A DNA stretch of 64,000 nucleotides from positions 2,542,001 to 2,606,000 of the forward strand of contig CM024181.1 of NCBI GenBank assembly GCA_013433145.1, given 5' to 3'. Below the pieces are notes generated by a model. It was not told where the DNA came from and searched no databases. It was given only the letters and a program-made list of their open reading frames with translations. This DNA comes from Ascaris suum. Taxonomy: Eukaryota; Nematoda; Chromadorea; Rhabditida; Ascarididae. The position numbers were made by a program, and so were the translations under genes. Shown one piece after another: positions 12,771 through 31,539 of the stretch (positions are counted from its first letter, which is position 1; each line of letters starts with the position of its first letter).

Positions 12771-14194
12771 AAACGAATTTCAAGATAGGCATGCTTGCAA
12801 AAGAAAATTTACAACTCAATCACTTTCGCTACAGATAACCTTAGTCACCTAACACCGTGGTGTGTCTGGAATCCACAGTACCAACAAAAATTTCGGAGAG
12901 TTCTTGGAGGATTCTCGGCAATTCACGACAACTCCATAATTTTCGACAACGAAAATTCCTTTGATGTTGGAAAACGATGAAGCTCGAAGGCGGAAGAAGA
13001 CCCTTTTCTCAAAGAAAAATGAATAAAATATGACGAAAAGCCATGTTCTTCCCACTAAGCCTTTGAAAGTGTCAATTATTAATGGGTTATCTGCAGTCAC
13101 TTCGAAAGTGCTTTCCAAAACCCAGGAACACCAACGGTCTCGACACCTCCTATCGGGAGTGATACAACAAATATGCAACGTCACTTAAAAACATTCTATG
13201 GAACAAATCTCAAAGAAAACGATGAGAAAAGAAGTCTCCCACGCGAATCCTGAAGTTTCCTGTATGGCGATCTTGTGGACCCGATCGTTCCTCTCCAGAA
13301 CTCATTACGCCGTGCCCTCATTCCTAACTCCGTTGGAAGTGCGATGGAGCCCGCGTCGGATACCTGCAAAAAAAATCATCGAATACTTCACTGAATGGTG
13401 AGCAAAATGGACTGCACTGCACCGTGCAGTGGCGGAGACCAGAAAACATCCCCATCGTCCTCCTCCCCACTACGAATCCTTGGGGTTCATATAGCCTTCT
13501 GCTATGAACTGAAGCAACTTTGAATTCGCTACAAGTGCATAACACTTCCAGAATGTTTAGCCACCCCTCCCTGTAATCGCATTGATATATATAACGACAA
13601 GAAAATTTGATCACGACTCAACGGCATGAACTGAGATGACCGAGAAAAATTTAAAAATTTCTAACGCCGTTCGCTTACTTGAAGCACGTCCGGCTTCTTC
13701 CTCTTCCAAGAATTGTGTGGAGCAATCGTTCCATCGCTGCTCGGACGAGAAATGTTCCGAGGGCGAAACTCCAGAGAAGTCGATACCCAAAGTCGGCGCC
13801 ACGCTGTCCCTTCCACCGTCCTACCGATATGTCGTTTCGGATTGTCTACGTCCCATCGGTCCTTCACAGCCCTCCTGGAAAAAACAACAATTTCTGCATC
13901 ACAGTGCTTCTGAGGCAGTCCTAAATACACCTAATTTTTATTGCGGCCGCTTAACGCCTACACCCTAGAGTTATGAGTTGCCGAGCACAATAAAATAAGC
14001 GCTGATATATCACACGCTAAAATTTCATGCTGCTAGAGTAATTCCCAGCTTTACAGCACATTAATCGCTAATCATATTTGCCAAACACCCCTATTAATAT
14101 AAACAACGGAACCCTCCCACAATTCTCCCTTTTTTAGAGGAAAACCCCAAAAGAACAAGGACAGATACGCGAAGCTTACCCCACTCATGCCAGA

Positions 14195-14218
14195 TGCTGT
14201 TCCCGCCGCAGAACAGCA
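14195..14218. repeat. Hairpin, 8-bp stem, GC loop (left arm)
   Basis: TGCTGTTC and GAACAGCA enclose the loop CCGCCGCA. The mirrored copy is at 19320-19343. Confidence 0.85.
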
Positions 14219-15031
14219 CATTTCTGGTCATGAGTTGGGAACAAGCTTCATATGTACTCCAAAAACGGAGGCCGAATATGTGTGTATTAAAGCCGTTTGT
14301 TTTCCTCGCCTCGACTAAAACCTGTGGATTTACGCCACACTGATAAAATGTGGATCGCGTCGCACAGCCTAGCCTCCCCTGACAGAAGGCATTTCAGTTA
14401 AACTGATCCCTTACACTCATCTTCCCACCTTGCCTTCTGCAATGCTAATCCCTTCATTGATTTCAATGGAACTGGTGACCACCTCAATGTCTAATTTAGA
14501 CCTAACGGATGGAAGGAGTTGTGTCGTGACAGCCCACTCTTCGAAAATTTATTTCCAAGCATACTTCAAGCTCAGCTCGTCAAGTGCACAGTCGCAACTC
14601 CTTAGCAACATGAACTCTTTTCATTTTGCTGTGTATATTCTGCTGGCACCATGGAAAAGTTTGTAGAATAACGAATGAAGAACAGTCTTTTTCCACTTGT
14701 TCTCAAACATCAAAAATAAGTGGTCGTGTTCTCAGTGGAACCAAAGCACTATCATCCCAAAACGCTGCAGTCTGTGAGTAGACACCCCTGTTTCGTATGC
14801 ATCCCTTATCAACAGAGCAATGTGAATGCTATGAAATGCCCTATTGGGGTTGTCAATTCAGTTATTCTGAGCAATATCAACTGCCGTCGTTACACTTCTA
14901 CCAGTACCTAGATTTTCAACACGCTGAACGTTTTGTAATCTTTACGTGATTAAATTGCTTTTGAAGACTTAACCCAAAATGCATCCATATCTCAGATAAA
15001 ATCTGGTAAATAAATTCCAGAATAAAAGGTG

Positions 15032-15111
15032 GTCTCATCCGTGCTAGTGGCCACTCCCGCCGCTGAGCAGCAAATTTGGAAAAACATGAAAACAGCTAGC
15101 ATGGATGAGAC
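15032..15111. repeat. Long hairpin, 16-bp stem, GC-containing loop (left arm)
   Basis: GTCTCATCCGTGCTAG pairs with CTAGCATGGATGAGAC with one mismatch, around a 48-base loop that includes CCCGCCGCTGAGC. The mirrored copy is at 18433-18512, where the stem pairs perfectly. Confidence 0.9.
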
Positions 15112-15134
15112 GCACTTTTTATGGAGTCTGACAG

Positions 15135-15168
15135 CAAACTAATGGCTCATGCAGCCGCCTTGGATTTG
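15135..15168. repeat. Imperfect hairpin with GCCGCC loop (left arm)
   Basis: CAAACTAATGGC faces GCCTTGGATTTG (8 of 12 positions pair) around a loop containing CAGCC, next to GCC. The mirrored copy near 18380-18410 reads GGCGGCCGC. It is weaker than the other five. Confidence 0.5.
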
Positions 15169-15646
15169 ACTCTTCACTCAAGATGTCTCAAACAAAACGC
15201 CTCAGAAATACTCAGCCACTGAGAAAACAGATCTCATTCATTCAGGTAGAACCCACCAATTTTCCGTCCACAACAACCTTATGCAGACTTTTGCAGTGAA
15301 TGATCCGCTACAAGCCTTACGCTAACCTTTCAATCTCCCCGATGTTGGGCAGGAGCTTTGAGAACACGACCACCGAAGAAAAAAAAAGAGCTCGCGAAAA
15401 AAGACTTAGCTGAGCTCGACAACAGAAGTCGACGATGCAGAGAACTCTGAAGTTGTCTTGGTCTCACACGAGGACAGACGCAGCGAAAACGGGCGAGCTC
15501 TCAGCCCATCAGCACTCTCGACCCGTCCTTGCGAACGCCCGGCACACCCCAGATATCCTATTACCGGCTCGCCTTCCACACCCCATAGCTACACGACCAT
15601 CGGACGAGCCCGACGAAACAATGAATGCTCGAGCTATGCGCTCGCC

Positions 15647-15653
15647 TTTTATA
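15647..15653 (-). promoter_or_regulatory. TATA-like box in left arm, directed outward
   Basis: Read on the minus strand this is TATAAAAGGCGAGCGC, a textbook-looking TATA context inside a GC-rich stretch. It would drive transcription from near the centre toward the left tip. No transcript evidence is available. Confidence 0.3.
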
Positions 15654-16157
15654 CACCACTCATAGGACGATAATGCGGTTTGCCCCCCACATTATTTGGA
15701 TCTTTGATAATAAACAAATGATACGCAGAAATGTGCAGTGAATATCACGAATGAGTGATCAGATAAAAGCGCAAAATGATCATAACAGTAATAATTGAGG
15801 TCGCTGTTGATTAGTCCATAGTAGATCAGATCTTTAATAGTCAGTGGCCAGACTCTCTTGCCTGCAGCAACAGAAAACGTGCGCGTTATTGCTCAGATCA
15901 TTTGAGGAGTATATAAAATTGAATCTACATATAATCTTGATGTGTCCGAGTTGTTTTTGCTCACTTATCTACATTTAAGGCAGAACTGTTTGAATGAGAA
16001 TGACCTGATGCAAAGGAACAGCGCCAAGGTATGACCGGCAGAATGTCGTTCTCCGCACTGTTGCGCGCTATCACTAGAACGGCAGCATCAGGAGAGAATT
16101 GTTGAGGCAATCGAAACTAACGCAGAGGCAACAGCAACATAGATCAATGATGACTTG

Positions 16158-17386
16158 AAATGCTCAAGTATGCTTTCCAGTTCCTCGCTGCTGGGAGCTG
16201 GGAGGATATCTGAGGAAGAACAATAGCTCTTGTTTTTCACCCATATTTGTATTGTTGATTGAATTTCAGATTTAATTATCCATACTTAGAGCGCTCCGAT
16301 TTAACTCCACACATCCCGAGTCGATAAAATCCAATCGATTCTTGATGTAACAGTTAGGTTTTTATTATGAACGTTTTGATGCTGATGCTTTCTCAAGACT
16401 CGGGATCAGGGCTGTGATGGGAGGCAAGAAACAGGGGATAAAACCTACACTAACTGAAGCAAAACAGTAGAGGCAAACAAAGATTTGCCAACTCAGTGAG
16501 GAAGTTTGCCTCAAGCAACGAAGAGAAAAGTAGTCGATAAGGTTCACAAACCCTCAACTTTTGAGCTTTTCCAGTCGCAATTCGGCGTATAAATTGAGAG
16601 CCAGGAGCCAGTTATTATTCCTTCTTCCCAAATGGACGCTCATAACTTGAACCTTGAATCTATATGTCGTCGAGAGTCGCCGGTCAAAGTGCTGTTGTGG
16701 GCTCCCTTTTTTCCCACTTTTGGAGTTATTTCATGTTCTGCTTGATGTCCAAAGAAGCTATAAAAGCCTTTGAAGTTAAAACGGTGACTGATAATGAGGG
16801 GAACTCAGAGAAATTAAAATGGCAGCTTAGAGCGGTAAAAAAGAAATGAAAACTTTGATTATGGTGGCGAAAAGTGTGGTCGATTGTCGCTAGCAGAGTT
16901 GAAACATCGAACAGTCTAAATTAGGGTGGATGGTATTTGTTTTGAAGTGTTAAAAATTAACCTAGTTACCAGTGACAGTTAAAAGTGTTCGAATTAGAGC
17001 GAATCATATGGCGGTCGAATGTATAAATTAGAATAAATAATGCTTTAATAAATGGTGACAAAATGCTTGAAGTTAGAGAAATGCTAACAACAGTGGAGCG
17101 TTCAAGCTAAGATCAACAATGATGGTGACGTTACGTCGAACATAAGATTTCAGAGCGAAATTATATGTATTTATTTGATGCAAATGCCTCCGATATGATC
17201 GATCGTGATAAGCAGCTTTTTGCCCTTAATTGAAAATTCTTCGTTCTTCGGCAAGTCATTCATCCAATACTCGCCATATCCGTCATCATTATGAGCAACT
17301 TTTTATTACCTCAACGAATAAAAGGACATCAGTGTGACGACCTTTTATTTATCCAACTTCTAGAAATTGTGAAATCTCTCCTCCTG
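16158..17386. other. Unique centre of the foldback element
   Basis: About 1.2 kb separates the arms and is not itself inverted-repeated. It holds only short open frames, the longest about 60 codons, none with a recognisable motif. It would form the loop if the arms paired. Confidence 0.6.
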
Positions 17387-17889
17387 ACAGCCGTTATTGA
17401 TTTATGTTGCTGTTGCCTCTGCGTTAGTTTCGATTGCCTCAACAATTCTCTCCTGATGCTGCCGTTCTAGTGATAGCGCACAACAGTGCGGAGAACGACA
17501 TTCTGCCGGTCATACCTTGGCGCTGTTCCTTTGCATCAGGTCATTCTCATTCAAACAGTTCTGCCTTAAATGTAGATAAGTGAGCAAAAACAACTCGGAC
17601 ACATCAAGATTATATGTAGATTCAATTTTATATACTCCTCAAATGATCTGAGCAATAACGCGCACGTTTTCTGTTGCTGCAGGCAAGAGAGTCTGGCCAC
17701 TGACTATTAAAGATCTGATCTACTATGGACTAATCAACAGCGACCTCAATTATTACTGTTATGATCATTTTGCGCTTTTATCTGATCACTCATTCGTGAT
17801 ATTCACTGCACATTTCTGCGTATCATTTGTTTATTTCAAAGATCCAAATAATGTGGGGGGCAAACCGCATTATCGTCCTATGAGTGGTG

Positions 17890-17896
17890 TATAAAA
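17890..17896 (+). promoter_or_regulatory. TATA-like box in right arm, directed outward
   Basis: TATAAAAGGCGAGCGC on the + strand is the mirrored copy of the left-arm box. It would drive transcription toward the right tip, across all five hairpins of this arm. Confidence 0.3.
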
Positions 17897-18432
17897 GGCG
17901 AGCGCATAGCTCGAGCATTCATTGTTTCGTCGGGCTCGTCCGATGGTCGTGTAGCTATGGGGTGTGGAAGGCGAGCCGGTAATAGGATATCTGGGGTGTG
18001 CCCGGCGTTCGCAAGGACGGGTCGAGAGTGCGGATGGTTGACTGGGCTCGGCCGTTTTCGCTGCGTCTGTCCTCGTGTGAGGCCAAGACCACTTCAGAGC
18101 TCTCTGCATCGTCGACTTCTGTTGTCGAGCTCAGCTAAGTCTTTTTTCGCGAGCTCTTTTTTTTTCTTCGGTGGTCGTGTTCTCAAAGCTCCTGCCCAAC
18201 ATCGGGGAGATTGAAAGGTTAGCGTAAGGCTTGTAGCGGATCATTCACTGCAAAAGTCTGCTTAAGGTTGTTGTGGACGGAAAATTGGTGGGTTCTACCT
18301 GAATGAATGGGATCTGTTTTCTCAGTGGCTGAGTATTTCCGAAGCGTTTTGTTTGAGACGTCTTGAGTGAAGAGTCAAATCCAAGGCGGCCGCATGAGCC
18401 ATTAGTTTGCTGTCAGACTCCATAAAAAGTGC

Positions 18433-18512
18433 GTCTCATCCGTGCTAGCTGTTTTCATGTTTTTCCAAATTGGCTGCTCAGCGGCGGGAGCGGCCACTAG
18501 CACGGATGAGAC
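18433..18512. repeat. Long hairpin, 16-bp perfect stem (right arm)
   Basis: GTCTCATCCGTGCTAG is followed, after a loop containing GCGGCGGGAGCGGCC, by its exact reverse complement. It is the mirror of the hairpin at 15032-15111. Confidence 0.9.
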
Positions 18513-19319
18513 CACCTTTTATTCTGGAATTTATTTACCAGATTTTATCTGAGATATGGATGCATTTTGGGTTAAGTCTTCAAAAGCAATTTAATCACGT
18601 AAAGATTACAAAACGTTCAGCGTGTTGAAAATCTAGGTACTGGTAGAAGTGTAACGACGGCAGTTGATATTGCTCAGAATAACTGAATTGACAATCGCAA
18701 TAGGGCATTTCATAGCATTCACATTGCTCTGTTGGTAAGGGATGCATACGAAACAGGGGTGTCTACTCACAGACTGCAGCGTTTTGGGATGATAGTGCTT
18801 TGGTTCCACTGAGAACACGACCACTTATTTTTGATATTTGAGAACAAGTGGAAAAAGACTGTTCTTCATTCGTTATTCTACAAACTTTTCCATGGTGACA
18901 GCAGAATATACACAGCAAAATGAAAAGAGTTCATGTTGCCAAGGAGTTCTGAGTGTGCACTTGACGAGCTGAGCTTGAAGTAGGCTTAGAAATAAATTTT
19001 CGAAGAGTAGGCTGTCACGACCCAGCTCCTTCTATCCGTTAGGTCTAAGTTAGACACTGAGATGGTCATCAGTTCCAATGAAATCAATGAAGGGATTAGC
19101 ATTAGAAGGCGAGGTGGGAAGATGAGTGTAAGGGATCAGTTTCACTGAAATGCCTTCTGTCAGGGGAGGCTAAGCTGTGCGACGCGATCCACATTTTATC
19201 AGTGTGGCGCAAATCCACAGGTTTTAGTCGAGGCGAGGAAACAAACGGCCTTAATACACACATATTCGGCCTCAATTGGAGCACATATGAAGCTTGTTCC
19301 CAACTCATGACCAGAAATG

Positions 19320-19343
19320 TGCTGTTCTGCGGCGGGAACAGCA
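19320..19343. repeat. Hairpin, 8-bp stem, GC loop (right arm)
   Basis: TGCTGTTC and GAACAGCA enclose TGCGGCGG. It is the mirror of 14195-14218. Confidence 0.85.
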
Positions 19344-20763
19344 TCTGGCATGAGTGGGGTCAGCTTAGCGTCCCTTGTTACTTTTGGGGTTTTCCTCTAA
19401 TAAAGGGAAGAATTATGGGAGGGATTCGTTGTTTATATTAATAGGGGCGTTTGGCAAATATGATCAGCGATTACTGTGCTGTAAAGCCAAGAATTACTCT
19501 AGCAGCATGAAATTTTAGCGTGTGATATATCAGCGCTTATTTTATTGTGCTCGGCAACTCATAACTCTAGGGTGTAGGCGTTAAGCGGCCGCAATGAACA
19601 CTAGGTGTATTTAGGACTGCCTCAGAAGCACTGTGATGCAGAAATTGTTGTTTTTTCCAGGAGGGCTATGAAGGAGCCGATGGGACGTAGACAATCGGAA
19701 ACGACATATCGGTAGGACGGTGGAAGGGACGGCGTGGCGCCGACTTTGGGCATCGACTTCTCTGGAGTTTCGCCCTCGGAACATTTCGCGTCCGAGCAGC
19801 GATGGAACGATTGCTCCACACAATTCTTGGAAGAGGAAGAAGCCGGACGTGCTTCAAGTAAGCGGACGGCGTTAGAAATTTTTAAATTTTTCTCGGTCAC
19901 CTCAGTTCATGCCGTTGAGTCGTGATCAAATTTTCTTCTCGTTATATATATCAATGCGATTACAGGGAGGGGTGGCTAAACATTCTGGAAGTGTTATGCA
20001 CTTGTAGCGAATTCAAAGTTGCTTCAGTTCATAGCAGAAGGCTATATGAACCCTAAGGATGAGTAGTGGGGAGGAGGACGATGGGGATGTTTCTGGTCTC
20101 CGCCACTGCACGGTGCAGAGCAGTCCATTTTGCTCACCATTCAGTGAAGTATTTGATGATTTTTTTTGCAGGTATCCGACGCGGGCTCCATCGCACTTCC
20201 AACGGAGTTAGGAATGAGAGCACGGCGTAATGAGTTCTGGAGAGGAACGATCGGGTCCACAAGATCGCCATACAGGAAACTTCAGGATTCGCGTGGGAGA
20301 CTTCTTTTCTCATCGTTTTCTTTGAGATTTGTTCCATAGAATGTTTTTAATGATGTTGGATATTTTTGTATCACTTCCGATAGGAGGTGTCGAGACCGTT
20401 GGTGTTCCTGGGGTTTTGGAAAGCACTTTCGAAGTGACTGCAGATAACCCATTAATAATTGACACTTTCAAAGGCTTAGTGGGAAGAACATGGCTTTTCG
20501 TCATATTTTATTCATTTTTCTTTGAGAAAAGGGTCTTCTTCCGCCTTCGAGCTTCATCGTTTTCCAACATCAAAGGAATTTTCGTTGTCGAAAATTATGG
20601 AGTTGTCGTGAATCTCCTAGAATCCTGCAAGAACTCTCCGAAATTTTCGTTAGTACTGTGGATTCCAGGCACACCACGGTGTTAACTGACTAAGGTTATC
20701 TGTAGCGAAAGCGATTGAGTTGTAAATTTTCTATTGCAAGTATGCTTATCTTGAAATTCGTTT

Positions 20764-20796
20764 GTGCTATAAGTATTCCGCCGCTACTTACAGCAC
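20764..20796. repeat. Hairpin, 12-bp stem, GC loop (right arm)
   Basis: GTGCTATAAGTA and TACTTACAGCAC (one mismatch/wobble) enclose TTCCGCCGC. It is the mirror of 12738-12770. Confidence 0.9.
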
Positions 20797-21152
20797 AGAC
20801 GTTGATATTCGTATAGTCATTTGCTGTTTGGGTTGTAATAGGCATGTGTTCCTTTGTTACCTCCTCCCACCATTTCTATTGGCATTTATTCTGGCCGAAC
20901 CGAATAAGAGCTTTCAATCCCCTCAGGACTCTTGATGCAAATAGGTCATGGGGCTTTTCATTGGGCATCCATTTGCGCTCACCTTCCTACTGCAGTCATT
21001 TGTTTGTCAATATGTTTGGTGCGGACTTGATACTCACTTACTGGAGCTTCGTTTAGAGCACTGTTATGAATGCGTCTTATTGTTGCCACCGACACCTTGA
21101 AAATAGCAGAATGCTGAGCTGGGACGTTCCATTTAGATGCTTCACGTTTGCT

Positions 21153-21187
21153 TGCGTTTTAAATGAGCGGCCGCCATTTAAAACGCA
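21153..21187. repeat. Hairpin, 13-bp perfect stem, GC loop (right arm)
   Basis: TGCGTTTTAAATG and its reverse complement enclose AGCGGCCGC. It is the mirror of 12347-12381. Confidence 0.95.
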
Positions 21188-21405
21188 GCTTCTATGTCTT
21201 CGTTTTGAGGATTGGCATGCATTTTCAAGGTGGATTTTCGTGAATATTTGCCTTGATATACCTGATTTCTCCCTATATATTTTTCGAATTTTTTTATGCC
21301 GTGCATCTTTTTACACCAGGAGACTAATATTCTTCTTTCATAAGTGACGGTGTGGAAGCATGTTGTATTCCTTGTATATGCATTTGTTTAGCGTTCACAG
21401 TTGCT

Positions 21406-21439
21406 TGCAATTTAAACGTCCGCCGCCGTTTAAATTGCA
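21406..21439. repeat. Hairpin, 13-bp perfect stem, GC loop (right arm)
   Basis: TGCAATTTAAACG and its reverse complement enclose TCCGCCGC. It is the mirror of 12095-12128. Confidence 0.95.
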
Positions 21440-22503
21440 CCCGCTGTGTTTTATGGCTGCGTATGTATGGATATAGTGTTTGTCTGTTTCCTTGATTTCA
21501 ATGAGTTTGTATAGACTTTTTGTTGTGTTTCTCGACACTCGGACCGGTGTCGGTGAAGCTGTACTGCTTATCGTTGTTGATTTTGCTTCTGCTGTTCTTA
21601 GTTCGGTTGATTGTGCGCTGTTGTTTTTCTCTCAGAGATTTTTTTTGCTTTCCATGTCATGATCACCATTATAATCGTAAATGCGTAGAATGATGTCCTT
21701 CATAATGAAGAATCCCGAGGTTTTATAGAAACAGAATGACTTTTTGTTGATAAATGAGAAAGTATTTTTTTATTTTCATTGGCCTCATGAGAGCGAATGA
21801 TCTCCCGTTTCATTTCTCACTGTTTTCTTTCTGTTAGGAATGGAAATTTCATCAAGAGCATTTCGAAAGTGCAAAATCTGCAGTATCCATTTGTTCGCGA
21901 CTATTCACGTCCCTGCTTCCAATGAATACTGAAAAACACGACGTTTCTTCCGATTATTCATTGGGCGGATATGAAGAACCAAAGGTATCGGTCTGAGATA
22001 CCTGCGAAGACACTGGACACGGCAAATTAAATAGTGAAAGGAAAGAGAAGTGCAAATTAAGGTAGTTAAGTTTGCAGGGAAGAGCACTGCAAACTGTTGG
22101 AAGGTAATTTAGTATAATTATTCGCAACTTAACAAGGTAATTAGATTGGATAGACTTGCTTGTTTGGTTTTAAATTCCTGACACATTAGTATCACTGAAC
22201 AGATCCGAGCAAAAAAAAAAATCATTCCCTTTGAGTTTGCTATGCGCGCGGTATTTGTTGAAATTTTTGCATCATGCACTTTTTCCCCAACACCTTTATT
22301 TCGATAGCACGCAAAAGATTCGCGGGTTTCGAGGTTTGATTCGATGGTTACTTTTTTTTTCCTTCATTTTTATGCGTTTAGAATGAAGCTGAGACCTTTC
22401 TCTCGAAGTTTATTTCATAGCAAATGCGGTCATCGTTTTTATTCCATTCATGCGCTCTCCTAGTCCATCTAAGAACAGATGGCATCAATGCTTTCGGCGT
22501 TTT

Positions 22504-23340
22504 GGTTTCATATTAGCAAAACTGCCGATCGAATTTTACACTCTTTGCTCTTTGTTAAGTATGAAAGTAAATTAGCACTTAACCCGTATAAAATTTGAAT
22601 TTTTTTTTGCATCGATTCTTTGTAATTTTCGCAGTATCGAATTTTTTTAAATGTAAATCTCTGCACCTCTCTCTCATAAACTATTGCTTTCATTGGAATT
22701 TAAAATTGAATTTGATTGTAAACTCACGATTGCATTCGCATTATTACTTACTGTTTACATGACACGATGAGTGATAATATACCGCTCTCGATTACTACTA
22801 TGTAACCAATTATAGCGATTCATAATTTTATGCAATATTTTACAACAATTATTTGCATAGCGACAATTCGTATAATTTTATACAACTCGTTCTAACACAA
22901 CATATTATTACACGATAAGTGCAAAAACTTCTATTGAGAATATATGATAATGCAAAATTTTAGCAATATTTCTCATAAAATCCCATTATTTTTATCGATT
23001 ATTTGAAATTTTAAGCATAAATAAATTAATGCTAGTGGATAGGTTAAATGATTTAATAATTACTAATTATTTTCTACGAGTGATTCGTTTTTTGAGATTT
23101 TTTGGTCGGCTTGATCAGGTCTAGCATGCGATCGAATTAATCATAAGGAACATCCTGTTCATTGCTTATATTACGTGCGTTTGATTGCTTTAGAAACCTC
23201 ATCGTTTAATTTGCAAACTGATTTAGCAGTTTATTCTATGTGGCTTATTACATCCGATAAATCTTCCTTAACTCTGGCCTAGATATTTACCGAGGTCAAG
23301 TTATCAAACAGGAAGGGCGATATACACATGCGTTCCTATT
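22504..23340. other. Intergenic, AT-rich
   Basis: This lies between the right tip of the foldback element and the stop codon of the alpha-glucosidase gene. It is strongly AT-rich with no supported coding sequence. It should hold the 3'UTR of the minus-strand gene, but I cannot place the cleavage site. Confidence 0.55.
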
Positions 23341-31415
<8,075 letters not shown>

Positions 31416-31428
31416 CGTCTAATCACTC

Positions 31429-31436
31429 CTGAGCTT
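31429..31436 (-). promoter_or_regulatory. Candidate trans-splice acceptor of the alpha-glucosidase
   Basis: On the minus strand AAGCTCAG ends 13 bases before the ATG at 31415. Its polypyrimidine tract is weaker than at the other two genes with such sites. Confidence 0.35.
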
Positions 31437-31492
31437 TCCTAATGTTACACTGACGTTAGGGGTAATTTAGTGCCGAGTATACATGGCAATGA

Positions 31493-31538
31493 TTTATTGG
31501 CAGTCGGCAGCGGAAGATAGCTGCCGACTGCCAATAAA
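31493..31538. repeat. Perfect 19-bp hairpin upstream of the alpha-glucosidase
   Basis: TTTATTGGCAGTCGGCAGC and its exact reverse complement enclose the 8-base loop GGAAGATA. It sits 78 bases upstream of the start codon, beyond the candidate acceptor, so in the promoter or outron. The stem is shorter than a usual microRNA precursor. Confidence 0.9.
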
Positions 31539-31539
31539 T

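Larger units (their letters stand above)
10978..16140 (+). repeat. Left arm of the large inverted repeat
   Basis: Blocks of hundreds of bases match the right arm in reverse. For example, the 67-codon frame at 13198-13401 (+) reappears at 20134-20337 (-), and the 63-codon frame at 14720-14911 (+) reappears at 18633-18824 (-), each with one or two residue changes. The arm carries six GC-loop hairpins, listed separately. Open frames inside it are short, overlap one another in several frames and resemble no family I know. Confidence 0.9.
10978..22503. mobile_element. 11.5-kb foldback-type element with 5.1-kb inverted arms
   Basis: The left arm (10978-16140) is the reverse complement of the right arm (17404-22503). 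Similarity is high over their whole length, with scattered substitutions and small indels, around a unique centre. The outer tips share AAAACGCCGAAAGC on the left and its reverse complement on the right. The inner boundary shares CAGAGGCAACAGCAACAT, with weaker similarity running about 17 bases further in. I see no transposase, integrase, polymerase or helicase motif and no clear target-site duplication. Foldback elements or a large inverted duplication are the closest known descriptions. Substitutions between the arms argue against a simple assembly or ligation artefact. Confidence 0.75.
17404..22503 (-). repeat. Right arm of the large inverted repeat
   Basis: This is the reverse complement of the left arm, with scattered substitutions and a net length difference of about 60 bases. 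All the GC-loop hairpins are retained in mirrored order, including the stems and the central GC loops. Confidence 0.9.

Noticed and set aside
11855..15673. Many ORFs of 60-110 codons inside the inverted-repeat arms
   Set aside because: They overlap in up to four frames, are short, resemble no family and recur in the other arm only because the DNA does. I do not call them genes.
10978..22503. Maverick/Polinton or Tc1/mariner assignment for the foldback element
   Set aside because: No polymerase, integrase, capsid or DDE/D transposase motifs were seen, the arms are far longer than typical termini, and no TA target duplication was found.
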